Of a stretch of DNA of 64,000 nucleotides, positions 17,717 to 26,275 are shown one piece after another. Position numbers and translations under genes: made by a program. The notes below the pieces were generated by a model. It was not told the DNA's origin. It worked only from the letters and a program-made list of their open reading frames with translations, and did no database searches. This stretch comes from Gemmata palustris (lineage in GTDB: Bacteria > Planctomycetota > Planctomycetia > Gemmatales > Gemmataceae): the NCBI RefSeq assembly GCF_017939745.1, contig NZ_JAGKQQ010000001.1, positions 7,207,299 through 7,271,298 on the forward strand, in the 5' to 3' direction. Numbering within the stretch: the stretch's first letter is position 1; every line of letters starts with the position of its first letter.

Positions 17717-18483
17717 ACCCACGGGGCCGGTTTCTTGTCGAAGAACGCGGTCAGCCCGTGGTGACACTCGTCGGTGAGGCGCGGTTCAGCGCTCGCCTTC
17801 GCGAGGTCATCGACGCCGACCGACTGGCGCGAGCAGCGGTGCAGCAGTTCCTTCGTGGTCGCGAGTGCTTTGGGGCCGCCTTCGGCGAGTGACTTCGCCC
17901 ACTCACCGGCCACGAGGAGCACGTTTTCTGCCGACGCGATCTGATTCACCAAGCCCACGCGCAGGGCCGCGAGTCCATCAATGAGTTCGCCCGTAAGAAG
18001 GAGCCACCGAGCGGTGCGCTCGCCGACGTGCCGGAGCAGGTGCGGCATCACCATTGCTGCGACCAGTCCGCGGCGCACTTCCGGGTACCCGAACTTCGCA
18101 TCGGGCACGCTCACGGCGAGGTCGCACACGGTCACGAGTCCCGCTCCGCCCGCGACCGCAGCGCCGTTCACGGCCGCGATGGTCGGTTTGGGTAGCGTGT
18201 AGATGAGTTCGTACAGCGCTGAGAGCTTCGCCGCGTCGTCCCAGACTTTATCGCTATCCGCCCCCAACGTTCCGCGAAGTTCGTCGAGGTCCATCCCCGC
18301 GCAAAATGCAGTCCCCGCGCCCGTGAGGATCACGCTTCGCGCAGCGCTGTCTTCGGCCGCGCGCCGGAAGGCATCGCCTAACGCTGCGATCAGCGCGCGC
18401 GAAAGGGCGTTGCGTTTGTCGGGACGGTTGATCGTAATGACCGCTGCGGAACCGCGGTTCGCGTACTGCACGATGTCGGACAT
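17698..18483 (-). CDS. Enoyl-CoA hydratase/isomerase family protein
   Basis: 261 residues from ATG 18483 (MSDIVQYANRGSAAVITINR). Crotonase motifs: DKRNALSRALIAAL, GAGTAFCAGMDLDEL (first oxyanion-hole Gly), and PKPTIAAVNGAAVAGGAGLV with a DLAVSVPDAKFGYPEVRRGL block. Acting next to the AtuA pair it probably hydrates an unsaturated branched acyl-CoA. The C-terminal residues are encoded by the repeat at 17525-17716. About 17 bases separate it from the upstream small gene on the same strand. Confidence 0.88.
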   Translation of the reverse strand: MSDIVQYANRGSAAVITINRPDKRNALSRALIAALGDAFRRAAEDSAARSVILTGAGTAFCAGMDLDELRGTLGADSDKVWDDAAKLSALYELIYTLPKPTIAAVNGAAVAGGAGLVTVCDLAVSVPDAKFGYPEVRRGLVAAMVMPHLLRHVGERTARWLLLTGELIDGLAALRVGLVNQIASAENVLLVAGEWAKSLAEGGPKALATTKELLHRCSRQSVGVDDLAKASAEPRLTDECHHGLTAFFDKKPAPWVGERPV

Positions 18484-18500
18484 GGATTCTCCCGTTCCCG

Positions 18501-18830
18501 TCAGGACGTCGGTTCTTCCCACGCCACCATCATGCGCAATAGGGCCACCGCCAACGTCTTGCCCTGCGTGTCGGTGCGCAACGACCGACTCGCGCCGCCC
18601 GCGAGGGCATCGTACAACATGAAGTTCAGCCCGCGCACGTTCGCGGCTTCAAAGCGCTCCACGCGGGTCGCCCCGAGCGGGCGGAAGTATTCGGCCACGA
18701 CATCCGCCGTGAGGTGCTCGCGCAGCCACGCGAACCCCGCGTCGGTGTACGCGATCACGGCGATGTTCGCGTGGTTGCCCTTGTCGCCGCTGCGCCCGTG
18801 GGCGATCTGCGAGAGCGGAACTTGCGCCAT
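18501..18830 (-). CDS. AtuA-like C-terminal domain protein
   Basis: 109 residues. MAQVPLSQIAHGRSGDKGNH matches the start of the small domain that forms the C-terminus of fused AtuA proteins, with RVERFEAANVRGLNFMLYDAL and a GKTLAVALLRM helix. AtuA proteins act in acyclic terpene (citronellol/geranyl) and leucine-type degradation; here the large and small parts are separate genes. The ATG at 18830 overlaps the stop of the large gene (TGATG); a GTG at 18833 is also possible. Confidence 0.8.
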   Translation of the reverse strand: MAQVPLSQIAHGRSGDKGNHANIAVIAYTDAGFAWLREHLTADVVAEYFRPLGATRVERFEAANVRGLNFMLYDALAGGASRSLRTDTQGKTLAVALLRMMVAWEEPTS

Positions 18831-20185
18831 CACACCACCTCCACGACCGGTGTCACGGCCGACTTCGCAACGAGCGCGGGCCAGTAAGCGAACACTTCGC
18901 GCACGGGCGGACGACCCGTGGTGTAGCCCGTTGTGCCCGGGAACCCCGATGTGACGAGCGGGGCGAATTCCTTCGTGAAGCGTTCGATCGCAGCTTTACG
19001 CGGATCGCGCACGCTCACACGAAGCACGACCTCGGGCGGGTCGGCGGTCGCGGTGATAACGCCGGGCACGCAATCGCCCGCGCCGAGCGCTTCGATACGG
19101 CTCTCGGCGAAGGTGAATCCCGCCTGTTTCAACTTTTCGAGCAGGATCGCGCCGGAGCGCCGGGCTTTCGTTGCGGCATTCGGTCCCGCGATGACCAGCG
19201 TGCCGGCCGACATGAACCCGTCGCGGTACGCGATCGACACCTTGTAGGTGTCCGTCAAGCCGTTCGCGGTGCCGCCGGTCACGTTCACCACGTCGGGTTT
19301 CGCCTGCGTCAGTTTCACAGTGGTGAAATCAGCGACGACATCGGGCGTGAAGTATCGCGCGGGATCGGCGACTTCGTAGAGGAGTTGCTCCGACACCGTT
19401 TCGATGTTCACCGCCCCGCCGGTGCCGTCGGGCTTCGAGATCGTGAACGTGCCGTCTTCTCGCATCTCCGCGATCGGGTACCCGACGTTTTCGAGGTGCG
19501 TGGATTCGTCCGCGTTGATCCACAATCCACCGGTAGCCTGTGCGCCGCACTCGATCAGGTGCCCCGCGACCGTCCCGGCCGCGAGCCGGTCCAGATCCGC
19601 AGGGCCGAACCCCCAGCCGAACTCGTGCGCGGCCGGGCCGACCGTGAGCGACGCATCCGCGACGCGGCCCGTGATGACGATCTCCGCACCTTGCTTCAGC
19701 GCGTCCGTAATTGGACGTGCTCCGAGGTAGGCGTTCGCGCTTACCACTTTGTCGCGAATCGAGGCGATCGGTTCGCCGGTGTCGAGGTGATTGAGCGTGT
19801 GTCCACTGGCGAGCAATTCGTCGAGGCGCGGCAGCAGGTCGTCACCACTCACCACCGCGATTCGCTTCTCGATTCCGGCTTTCGCAATTACCTGCTTCGC
19901 CTGAAGCGCACACGCCCGCGGGTTCATGCCGCCCGCGTTGGTGACGATCTTCAACTGCGGTTGTGCTTGGAGCGTGGGGGCGAGGCGCCCGAGCACGTCG
20001 ATAAAGTCGGTAGCGAACCCGGCGCTCGCGTCCTTCGCCTTCTGGACGGCGAGGATCGACATCGTGAGTTCTGCGAGGTACTCGAGCGTGAGATAGTCGA
20101 GCCGCCCCGCACTCGCGAGGCGCACGGGGGCGTCGAGATTGTCGCCCCAGAACCCGCACCCGTTGCCGATTCGCACGTGCTTCAT
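18830..20185 (-). CDS. Acyclic terpene utilisation AtuA family protein (DUF1446)
   Basis: 451 residues from ATG 20185 (MKHVRIGNGCGFWGDNLDAP). Family features include RLDYLTLEYLAELTMSILAV, KIVTNAGGMNPRACA, GAEIVITGRVADASLTVGP and HLIECGAQATGGLW. With the small AtuA-like protein and the enoyl-CoA hydratase downstream it forms a three-gene operon, probably for degrading branched or terpenoid acyl-CoAs. A biotin-dependent carboxylase, usual in such pathways, is not in the window. The upstream frame of 41 residues is Cys/Arg-rich and unlikely to be translated. Confidence 0.85.
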   Translation of the reverse strand: MKHVRIGNGCGFWGDNLDAPVRLASAGRLDYLTLEYLAELTMSILAVQKAKDASAGFATDFIDVLGRLAPTLQAQPQLKIVTNAGGMNPRACALQAKQVIAKAGIEKRIAVVSGDDLLPRLDELLASGHTLNHLDTGEPIASIRDKVVSANAYLGARPITDALKQGAEIVITGRVADASLTVGPAAHEFGWGFGPADLDRLAAGTVAGHLIECGAQATGGLWINADESTHLENVGYPIAEMREDGTFTISKPDGTGGAVNIETVSEQLLYEVADPARYFTPDVVADFTTVKLTQAKPDVVNVTGGTANGLTDTYKVSIAYRDGFMSAGTLVIAGPNAATKARRSGAILLEKLKQAGFTFAESRIEALGAGDCVPGVITATADPPEVVLRVSVRDPRKAAIERFTKEFAPLVTSGFPGTTGYTTGRPPVREVFAYWPALVAKSAVTPVVEVV

Positions 20186-20562
20186 CGTGTCACCGGAGAG
20201 GAAGTGTCGCAGGTATTCTAGGCGTGCCGGTGGCCGGGAGCACCTTTCACACAACCGACACGCGCGAACGTCGGGTGGGATCTCCAGGCAATACATCGTG
20301 AGGGGCAAGTTAGGGACGGTGACCGGTCAGAAACCGGGGCCGCCATCTACGGTCGGTACGCGGTCTGCGAGATGACGTTGCTGCCCGCGCTCCAATTGGG
20401 GCTGCTGACCTGTTCGGCCGGTGTTCCCGCAGTGGTCTGGCTGGTGGCTGCCGTGAGGCTATTCGAGCACAAGACGCCGCCATCACCGGCCAAGCACAGA
20501 ACGTTGCGGAAAGTGCAGAAATCCACGAGCCCCAGGCCTTTCAGGGTTTCGTGGATTCTCAG
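20186..20562. other. Gap between AtuA and tRNA-Ser
   Basis: No supported gene. The minus strand after the tRNA has an open frame, with Thr/Ser-rich sequence (NSLTAATSQTTAGTPAEQ) that could be a decayed coding fragment. A hairpin ATCCACGA ... TCGTGGAT (20521-20556) follows the tRNA and may end its transcript. Confidence 0.4.
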
Positions 20563-20649
20563 CGGAAGGGCAGGGATTCGAACCCTGGAACACCTTTCGG
20601 TGTTGCCGGTTTTCAAGACCGGTGCAATCGACCACTCTGCCACCCTTCC
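20563..20649 (-). tRNA. tRNA-Ser(TGA)
   Basis: 87 nt. Acceptor GGAAGGG pairs with CCCTTCC plus discriminator G. The anticodon loop CTTGAAA gives TGA. The long variable arm (CAACACCGAAAGGTGTT) is typical of serine tRNAs. T arm: CAGGG TTCGAAT CCCTG. CCA is not encoded. Confidence 0.96.
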
Positions 20650-21101
20650 AAATGCTTCATTTACTAGCTTTTGCTGTCACGTATCCGCTCGCTCCGTGAT
20701 CGCTCGACTGCCCCTCTCCACATACCGTCCGTTACACGGGACCGCGGTCGTAAAAGTTGCTCGCACCAGATCCGATACGAACAGCGCCGCCTTCACCCTC
20801 TTAAGCATAAGGGGACGCCTGCCACAGTCTAGCGGTTCGCGCGCCTCCCGAAAAGCACCAACCGAGCCGAAGAAGGGTGCGGCGCCGACGTCCCCTCCTC
20901 GCCTCGTCGAGTTGAGGAGAAGAACAGAGAGAAGCGCAAGAACCAGTTCGGGTCGCGGACGTGTGGGCCGCGGGTTCGACGCACATTCGGACGATAGCTG
21001 AACGGAACGAGAAATCTCCCGACTTTGAGGGTGGACCGCACCGCACCAGATAAGAGATGATAATACAAGCAGAGCACGTCGGCCCGACTCGCGAGATTCC
21101 C

Positions 21102-22106
21102 ATGCTTCTTGTTCGTCGCGCGTTTACGCTCATTGAGTTGCTGGTGGTGATCGCGATCATCGCGGTCCTCATCGGGTTGCTCCTGCCCGCGGTTCAGAAG
21201 GTCCGCGCCGCGGCCGCCCGCCTGAAGTGTCAGAACAATCTCAAACAACTCGGGCTCGCGGCCCACACCTACCACGACGTCAACGAGCGGTTCCCCGGCG
21301 GCGTGCAGATCGGTCCGCGGTTCTCGTCGCTCTTCGTCGAACTGCTCCCGTACATCGAGCAGGCCCCGCTGTACCAACAGTGGGACTTTGCGAACCCGGC
21401 GACGAACTATTCGGGCTCCCCGTCGCGCGCCGGGACGGTGCTGTCCGTGTACGTGTGCCCGGCGCAAACGCTGGCGTCCGGCGGCAGTTCCCCCGCACTC
21501 AGCAACTACGGCGGGAACGGCGGCACGCTCGTCTTCCCGCCCGCGCGGGCCACGCTCGACGGGATGTTCCACACCACCGGCCCGCTGTCCGAACCGCGGG
21601 CGAACCAGACCGGCGTGCGGCTCACGGACGTGACCGACGGCACCGCGAGCACGCTCCTCTTCGGCGAGCGCGTCATCGGCGACCCGGCGCTGGATTCGTA
21701 CCTGGACGCGCCCCCCGGGGTCATCACACCGGCGCCCGCGCCACCGATCCATTCGAGCGCGGCTTACTGCCTGTGGGCGCCGGCGCCCGGACCGAACGCG
21801 GCGGCCGGGCTCCTCAGTAGCGAGACCGCGATCGGTTACCGGCACGGAACGGTGTGGACCCCGCCGCCGCCGATCCTGGGGCTCCCGGGGTTCCCGCCGC
21901 CCCCGCCCACTCCGCCGCCCCCGGTGCCGTGGGACGGGCTGAAGCTCCAGTGGTGGGCACGGCTCGGCGCTTACGGCAGCCTCCACAACGGCGGGGCGAA
22001 CGCGACCTTCGCCGACGGCAGCGTCCGGTTCCTCAACGACTCGACCGCGCTCCTGGTGTTGCGCGGGTTCGGCACTCGAAACGGCGGCGAGGTGGTCACC
22101 GAGTAG
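21102..22106 (+). CDS. DUF1559 prepilin-like surface protein
   Basis: 334 residues from the ATG at 21102. A type IV pilin-like leader ([20 protein letters not shown]) is followed by [28 protein letters not shown], here split as [12 protein letters not shown] and [12 protein letters not shown]. The C-terminus has [17 protein letters not shown]. This is the planctomycete DUF1559 family, present in many copies per genome and probably exported through the pseudopilin pathway such as that encoded at 1-5080. A Pro-rich stretch (about 245-285) precedes the C-terminal motif. The 450 bases before it (after tRNA-Ser) show no gene. Confidence 0.92.
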   Translation: MLLVRRAFTLIELLVVIAIIAVLIGLLLPAVQKVRAAAARLKCQNNLKQLGLAAHTYHDVNERFPGGVQIGPRFSSLFVELLPYIEQAPLYQQWDFANPATNYSGSPSRAGTVLSVYVCPAQTLASGGSSPALSNYGGNGGTLVFPPARATLDGMFHTTGPLSEPRANQTGVRLTDVTDGTASTLLFGERVIGDPALDSYLDAPPGVITPAPAPPIHSSAAYCLWAPAPGPNAAAGLLSSETAIGYRHGTVWTPPPPILGLPGFPPPPPTPPPPVPWDGLKLQWWARLGAYGSLHNGGANATFADGSVRFLNDSTALLVLRGFGTRNGGEVVTE

Positions 22107-22130
22107 GGTCGCGACCTCGACCCGGGCGCG

Positions 22131-22313
22131 TTCATTGGCGCACGCGCTCGATCGGGCGGTCACGTTGGTTCCGAGGGGCGAACGATGGCCGAATCTGGCG
22201 GACGCTCCAAAGCGCCGGGGGGCGGCAGTGACGATGTACTCGATCACTGTTACAGTCTGGGGCCGCACGTGCGCGGGTGCTGGGTCGTCGATCTCGTACT
22301 CGGCAAGGAATAG
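22131..22313 (+). pseudogene. Relic of the RGCW-VDLVLGKE Gemmata paralogue family
   Basis: From 22226 to the TAG at 22311, one frame reads DDVLDHCYSLGPHVRGCWVV and then DLVLGKE. This is almost the same C-terminus as the intact gene at 34192-34929 (ALAHCRGEGPHFRGCWVLDL...). Upstream, the similarity continues in another frame (NLADAPK, against ILADALQ), so the relic is frameshifted and lacks most of the protein. An ATG at 22185 leaves a possible 42-residue open frame, which I do not consider a functional gene. Confidence 0.65.
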
Positions 22314-22427
22314 GGGTGTGGAGCGGTGGCGCTTCGCGCCCGGGATCGGGTTCGCGAACGTCACGTGGCGCCCGGTCGCGTGCTCGGCGCCCGGGCCCGG
22401 TTCCAGGGGCACGTCACGGCGGTGACT

Positions 22428-23099
22428 TCAGTTCTTCGTCAGCCTTTTACTCTTCACCAAGTCTTTGCTGCGGGAGCAGCAGTAGTCGGGGGACCACGCC
22501 AAAGACTCGCTCCCACTGGGGTCGGCCAGCGAACGGACGACGTCTTCGTGGTACGCCGCGAAGTCACCGTGGAAGAAGATGAGCTGGATGCGCTCGTTGG
22601 CGTCGAGGTGGAACCGAAGGCTGTACGGCTTGAGCAGGGCGACGCGCCGATCGCGCAGGTGCTTTTCGGTCCACCAGCGGGTGCCCGTCCGCGCCGATTC
22701 CTCGGTGCGGCTCATCAACCCGTCGATCAGCAAACGAAACTCGCGGATGCTGTCGCCGTCCACGACCACGGAGGGCGCCCCCGGGATCTGGCCCCGGACC
22801 CGGAAGCCGTCGGTTCTCCGGCCCGCGTTCCAGGCGGCGATCCAGGCGTTGAGGCGCGAGCCCCATTCCGGTTTGTCGTGATCGGTCTGGACCACAATCA
22901 CGGGTTGCACGTTGAGTAGTGTTGTTTCAAAAAGCAGGTCGAAAGCGTCCGAATCGACGTAGTCCAACCGCATAGCCTGCAGATTCGCCTTCTGCGGCGA
23001 ATTACGTGCGGTGGGGACCGGCTTCGTGGTGTGGCACCCGAAAACAACCACGAGCCCGAGACTGACGAACGGGGTAAGTCGGGACAAGAGCGATTTCAT
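22428..23099 (-). CDS. Predicted lipoprotein of unknown function
   Basis: 223 residues. A signal peptide with lipobox (VSLGLVVVFGCHTTKP; Cys near residue 22) predicts lipid attachment. The mature part has LLNVQPVIVVQTDHDKPEWG, FRVRGQIPGAPSVVVDGDS and RFHLDANERIQLIFFHGD, with a Cys-rich SPDYCCSRSK tail. I do not recognise the family. It is divergent from the SPFH gene, and 559 bases separate the two starts. Confidence 0.7.
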   Translation of the reverse strand: MKSLLSRLTPFVSLGLVVVFGCHTTKPVPTARNSPQKANLQAMRLDYVDSDAFDLLFETTLLNVQPVIVVQTDHDKPEWGSRLNAWIAAWNAGRRTDGFRVRGQIPGAPSVVVDGDSIREFRLLIDGLMSRTEESARTGTRWWTEKHLRDRRVALLKPYSLRFHLDANERIQLIFFHGDFAAYHEDVVRSLADPSGSESLAWSPDYCCSRSKDLVKSKRLTKN

Positions 23100-23276
23100 A
23101 GCCGGTTCCCGGTGCTCGCCCTCTATGCAGCTTTGCTACACCGGTACCGCGCCTGCATAGGGGCCGGGCCGGAGCATCGGTCTTTAAATCTTGCGCAGAA
23201 GGTGTGTGTCGCCATGCCAAAAGTGACGCATCGCGTCCAGGGCAGTTTTTTTGTTTTCACAGGCCGCTGAATGTGA

Positions 23277-23658
23277 ATGTGGGCGGCGACGAGCGGGTGG
23301 AGCTTCCCGTTCGGGGAACGGCTCTTTCGCGAGCACATTCGGTTGTACCGCCTCGGGGAGCCGTCTAAAGTGAGCGTGGTGGAAGCGGCGCACCCCGAAT
23401 ACGGGTCGTGTGTTCCGCGCGTGTGCCACTCTTCTCCCCGACCGCGTTGCGGCCGGGGAGCGTTCCGAGCCGGACTGTCCGTTCGTTTCTGCCTTCGGGC
23501 GACACGGAACCCGGGTTTGCGGCACGGGGGATACCCGTCGTCGTCAACGGACCGCACCGCGGTCCGGCTAACGGCGGCGTCAACCCGTGTCCCCCCGCAG
23601 TACGTGCCCACGCGACTGGGCAGTTCGGCTCGGTTAAGACCCACGGAATCGAACCATC
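23277..23658 (+). other. Hairpin-rich leader before SPFH-RT; candidate ncRNA
   Basis: No gene is supported here on either strand. Several compact hairpins follow one another: CCGTTCGGGGAACGG (about 23308); CTCCCCGACCGCGTTGCGGC through 23460 (7 + 4 bp stem, GTT loop); CGGGGGATACCCG (about 23526); and GGACCGCACCGCGGTCC at 23549-23565 (7 bp, ACC loop). Longer-range pairing (GTGTGCC at 23421 with GGCGACAC at 23498) could enclose the second. The A+T-rich patch 23180-23260 with a T-run may hold a promoter. Retron ncRNAs commonly sit just before the effector/RT genes, so this is where one would be expected. That reading is inference. Confidence 0.35.
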
Positions 23659-24399
23659 ATGATGGCCCCGATGAGGCGGACCGCGTTCGGGTTCCGCAAG
23701 GAAATTACGGTGTTCGAGTTCGAGCGCGGGTTGCTCTATCGGGACGGTCGGCTCGAGCGCACCCTCGAACCCGGGCGCTACCAGTTCGGCCGGTCGGAGC
23801 GGGTGGAGGTGGCGAAAATCTCGCTCCGGGAGATGAGCCACGTCGTCCCCGGCCAGGGGCTCCTCACCGCCGACCGCATCGAGGTGCGCGTTACGCTGGT
23901 GGCCCAGTACCGCGTAACCGATCCGGTGCTGGCGCTGCAGGCCGTCGAGAACTACGTCGAACAGCTCCACCAGGAACTGCAATTGGGTTTGCGCGACGTC
24001 GTTGCCGCTCGGACCATCGACCAGTTGCTCGAAGGGCGGGCCGAAATCGGGGCGGAACTGCTCCGCTCGGCGGTCGAACCGGCGCGCCGTTACGGAGTGG
24101 AATTGAGCCGCGTCGGGCTGCGCGACGTGATTTTGCCGCGCGAGGTGCAGCGCGTGCTGATGCTGGAGATCGAGGCCGACCGAACGGGGCGGGCCGATCT
24201 CGTCAAAGCGCGGCACGAGATCGCGGCGGCACGGGCGCGGGCGAACACGGCCAAGCTCCTGGCCGAAACGCCCGAGGTCGCCCGTATGCAGGAACTTGAT
24301 GCGCTGTTGGCCCTGGCCGGGAAGGGCGGTAACGTTGTTGTACTGCCCAACTTGGCCGACTTGTTCGCCCCGCGGCGCGATCGAAACGAGGGCCGGTAG
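23659..24399 (+). CDS. SPFH/band 7 domain protein paired with a reverse transcriptase
   Basis: 246 residues. The SPFH core is visible: ITVFEFERGLLYRDGRLERT, LEPGRYQFG, LLTADRIEVRVTLVAQYRVT, LRDVVAARTIDQLLEGRAEI, YGVELSRVGLRDVILPREVQ. A predicted helical tail (LVKARHEIAAARARANTAKLL) and a short hydrophobic end follow. Slipins usually have an N-terminal membrane hairpin; none is seen here, so it may be cytosolic or peripherally attached. SPFH proteins assemble into ring or cage oligomers. It stops two bases before the reverse transcriptase start, so the two are certainly co-transcribed. Function is inferred only from this pairing. Confidence 0.85.
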   Translation: MMAPMRRTAFGFRKEITVFEFERGLLYRDGRLERTLEPGRYQFGRSERVEVAKISLREMSHVVPGQGLLTADRIEVRVTLVAQYRVTDPVLALQAVENYVEQLHQELQLGLRDVVAARTIDQLLEGRAEIGAELLRSAVEPARRYGVELSRVGLRDVILPREVQRVLMLEIEADRTGRADLVKARHEIAAARARANTAKLLAETPEVARMQELDALLALAGKGGNVVVLPNLADLFAPRRDRNEGR

Positions 24400-24401
24400 G
24401 C

Positions 24402-25340
24402 GTGTGGCCGATCTTCACCCCACTATGGCGAACCCTTTCGGGCGGGCGCTCGGCGCCAGAGGCCGGTATCGCGCCACTTCCGTTCGAGTCGAACTGGGCG
24501 GAACGGCTCGCCCGACTCGGTCTCTCGCCGGAGAACCAGCGCGCGATCGTCGCGTCCGGTGCTCTTCACCCGCATTTACATTACTGGCGCTTCCAAAAAC
24601 CGAAGCGCGCCGGCGGTCGGCGCGCGATCGCCGAGCCGGACCGCCGGCTCAAACGGCTCCAGTACGCGATCGTCTCCTGGTGCTTTTCAGCCGAGCGTTC
24701 GCACCCGGCGGCGATCGCGTATCAGAAGGGCCGATCCACCGCGGACCACATCTGGGCGCACGCCGGTGCGGAAATCGTAATCACAGCCGATATCCGCGAT
24801 TTTTTCCCGAGCACGCGCGCGGAACGCATCGAAACGTGGTGGCGCGAACGGACCGACAGCGACACGGCCCGGCTCCTCACCCTGCTGACCACGGACCGTG
24901 ACGGGCTCCCGCAGGGGGCGCCGACCAGTCCGGGGCTGAGCAACTTCGTCAACACCGAACTGGACGCGCGCCTGACCCGGCACGCGGCACCTTCGGGGGC
25001 GCGCTACACCCGGTACTGCGACGACTTGGCGTTCAGTTGGCCCATCAGCTCGGGTCCGCCTTCGGGCTTTGAACGCGGGGTCCGGGCCGCACTGCACGAA
25101 TTCGGTTACACCCTTCACCCGGAAAAGGGGTGGCGCGTGTCTCACCGGCGCGACGAACCCGAGATCGTGGGCGCGGTTCTGACTCGTTCCGGAGGCGTGC
25201 GCTTACCGGACCGCCTCCGGCGGGTGATACGCGCGCTGGCCCGGAGCGCGAGCCCGGGTGACGTCCCGAAATTGGCCGGCTACCGGGGGTACGCGGCGCA
25301 GGTTACGAACCGCCCGGGCCGACGGAATCCGAAAACCTGA
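24402..25340 (+). CDS. Retron-like reverse transcriptase
   Basis: 312 residues from a GTG two bases after the SPFH stop. RT motifs in order: HYWRFQKPKRAGGRRAIAEP (RT1 region), LKRLQYAIVSW, AIAYQKGRSTADHIWAH (RT2), IVITADIRDFFPST (first catalytic Asp), GLPQGAPTSPGLSN (RT4), RYCDDLAFSW (YxDD catalytic box), and HPEKGWRVSHR. Length and layout match retron RTs. The retron NAxxH motif appears as HIWAH and the VTG motif as IVG (EIVGAVLTRSGG), so it is a divergent member or a related lineage. There is no maturase, integrase or endonuclease domain. A hairpin terminator lies at 25513. Confidence 0.88.
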   Translation: MWPIFTPLWRTLSGGRSAPEAGIAPLPFESNWAERLARLGLSPENQRAIVASGALHPHLHYWRFQKPKRAGGRRAIAEPDRRLKRLQYAIVSWCFSAERSHPAAIAYQKGRSTADHIWAHAGAEIVITADIRDFFPSTRAERIETWWRERTDSDTARLLTLLTTDRDGLPQGAPTSPGLSNFVNTELDARLTRHAAPSGARYTRYCDDLAFSWPISSGPPSGFERGVRAALHEFGYTLHPEKGWRVSHRRDEPEIVGAVLTRSGGVRLPDRLRRVIRALARSASPGDVPKLAGYRGYAAQVTNRPGRRNPKT

Positions 25341-25512
25341 AGCCGGAGCCGCGGGAGCCGAAATTCGTGTTCGTGTAGACATTTCAGACACTGCGCTCGC
25401 ATGCGGTCCCGCTCTCGCTTCCGCCCCGTTCGGCGGTCGCGCAAGCGGCTCAAGGTGAGTACCGTTGCGAAACGTGCCCTTGTGTCTCGGAACGAGGGCC
25501 GGTTCCCCATTT

Positions 25513-25538
25513 CGGCGATAACGAAGTCGCCGGTTTTT
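25513..25538 (+). terminator. Rho-independent terminator after the RT gene
   Basis: CGGCGA (25513-25518), an 8-base loop, TCGCCG (25527-25532), then GTTTTT. It lies 172 bases after the reverse transcriptase stop. Between them there is no gene. Confidence 0.6.
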
Positions 25539-25644
25539 CGACTTTTCTGCCGCCCGCGTGTCGGGTAGTAACGCTGGCCCGGTAGCGTTTGCCGAAATCG
25601 TGATCTAGTTTGGCTTCCAGAGATCCATCCAAACGCGCTTGCGT

Positions 25645-25673
25645 TTGCGATCGAGATCACGAAACTATATAAA
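25645..25673 (+). promoter_or_regulatory. Candidate sigma-70-type promoter of the ECF sigma/kinase pair
   Basis: TTGCGA (25645-25650), a 17-base spacer and TATAAA (25668-25673), 33 bases before the ATG at 25706. The surrounding bases are A+T-rich for this genome. Confidence 0.45.
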
Positions 25674-25705
25674 GCTCGCTCTTCACCCTCGCATCACACC
25701 TTGAC

Positions 25706-26275
25706 ATGTCTGGAAACAACGATCTGCTGTCGCTGTTGGAGGCGTGTCGGCGGAGAGATCCCGCGGCAACCGCGGAGCTGGTCCACCGGTACCTGCCCCA
25801 CGTTCGCGCGGCCGTGCGGCGCCGACTCGCGACGGGTATGCGGATGCGCTTCGACTCGCAGGACTTTGCCCAGGACGTGTGGCTGTCCTTCTTCCGGGCC
25901 GCGATCGACCGCGAGGACCTCCGGGACGAGGGCGGGCTCGTCGCCTACCTCTCTCAAATGGCCCGGCTCAAGGTGGCCGAGGAGTACCGGCACCAGACGA
26001 CCCAGAAGGTCGGGTTGACCCGCGACGTGCCGGCCTCCCAGGTCGGTGACCCGACCGGGCGCGAGCCGACCCCCAGCCAGACGGTGCTCGCCCACGACGA
26101 GTGGGAGCGGCTGACGGCGGGGCTGTCGGACCGCGAGCGGCAAATGCTCCAGATGTTGCGCGACGGGCACACCCACGCCGATACCGCCGCAACGTTCCAA
26201 CTGTCCGAAAAGACCGTGCAGCGCCTCGTCCGGCGCCTCCTCTCGCGGGGCACTTCACCCGGAACGCCGCCATGA
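25706..26275 (+). CDS. ECF-type RNA polymerase sigma factor
   Basis: 189 residues. Region 2: HRYLPHVRAAVRRRL, MRFDSQDFAQDVWLSFF. Region 4: GLSDRERQMLQMLRDGHTHA then FQLSEKTVQRLVRRLL (helix-turn-helix). This DSQD...VW form with the DRE-R-L region 4 is common in planctomycete ECF factors encoded with Ser/Thr kinases. The stop overlaps the kinase start (ATGA), so the kinase next door is the likely regulator. No anti-sigma factor is present. Confidence 0.92.
   Translation: MSGNNDLLSLLEACRRRDPAATAELVHRYLPHVRAAVRRRLATGMRMRFDSQDFAQDVWLSFFRAAIDREDLRDEGGLVAYLSQMARLKVAEEYRHQTTQKVGLTRDVPASQVGDPTGREPTPSQTVLAHDEWERLTAGLSDRERQMLQMLRDGHTHADTAATFQLSEKTVQRLVRRLLSRGTSPGTPP

Noticed and set aside
20347..20643. 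98-residue frame running through tRNA-Ser
   Set aside because: Starts inside the tRNA gene; the tRNA is structurally complete and explains the sequence.
20829..22412. 527-residue minus-strand frame over the DUF1559 gene
   Set aside because: Arg/Gly/Pro-rich shadow; the plus-strand DUF1559 protein has clear family motifs.
24402..25340. Group II intron maturase or diversity-generating retroelement RT
   Set aside because: No maturase X or endonuclease domain, no intron RNA features seen, and no accessory Avd gene or template/variable repeat pair noticed nearby.
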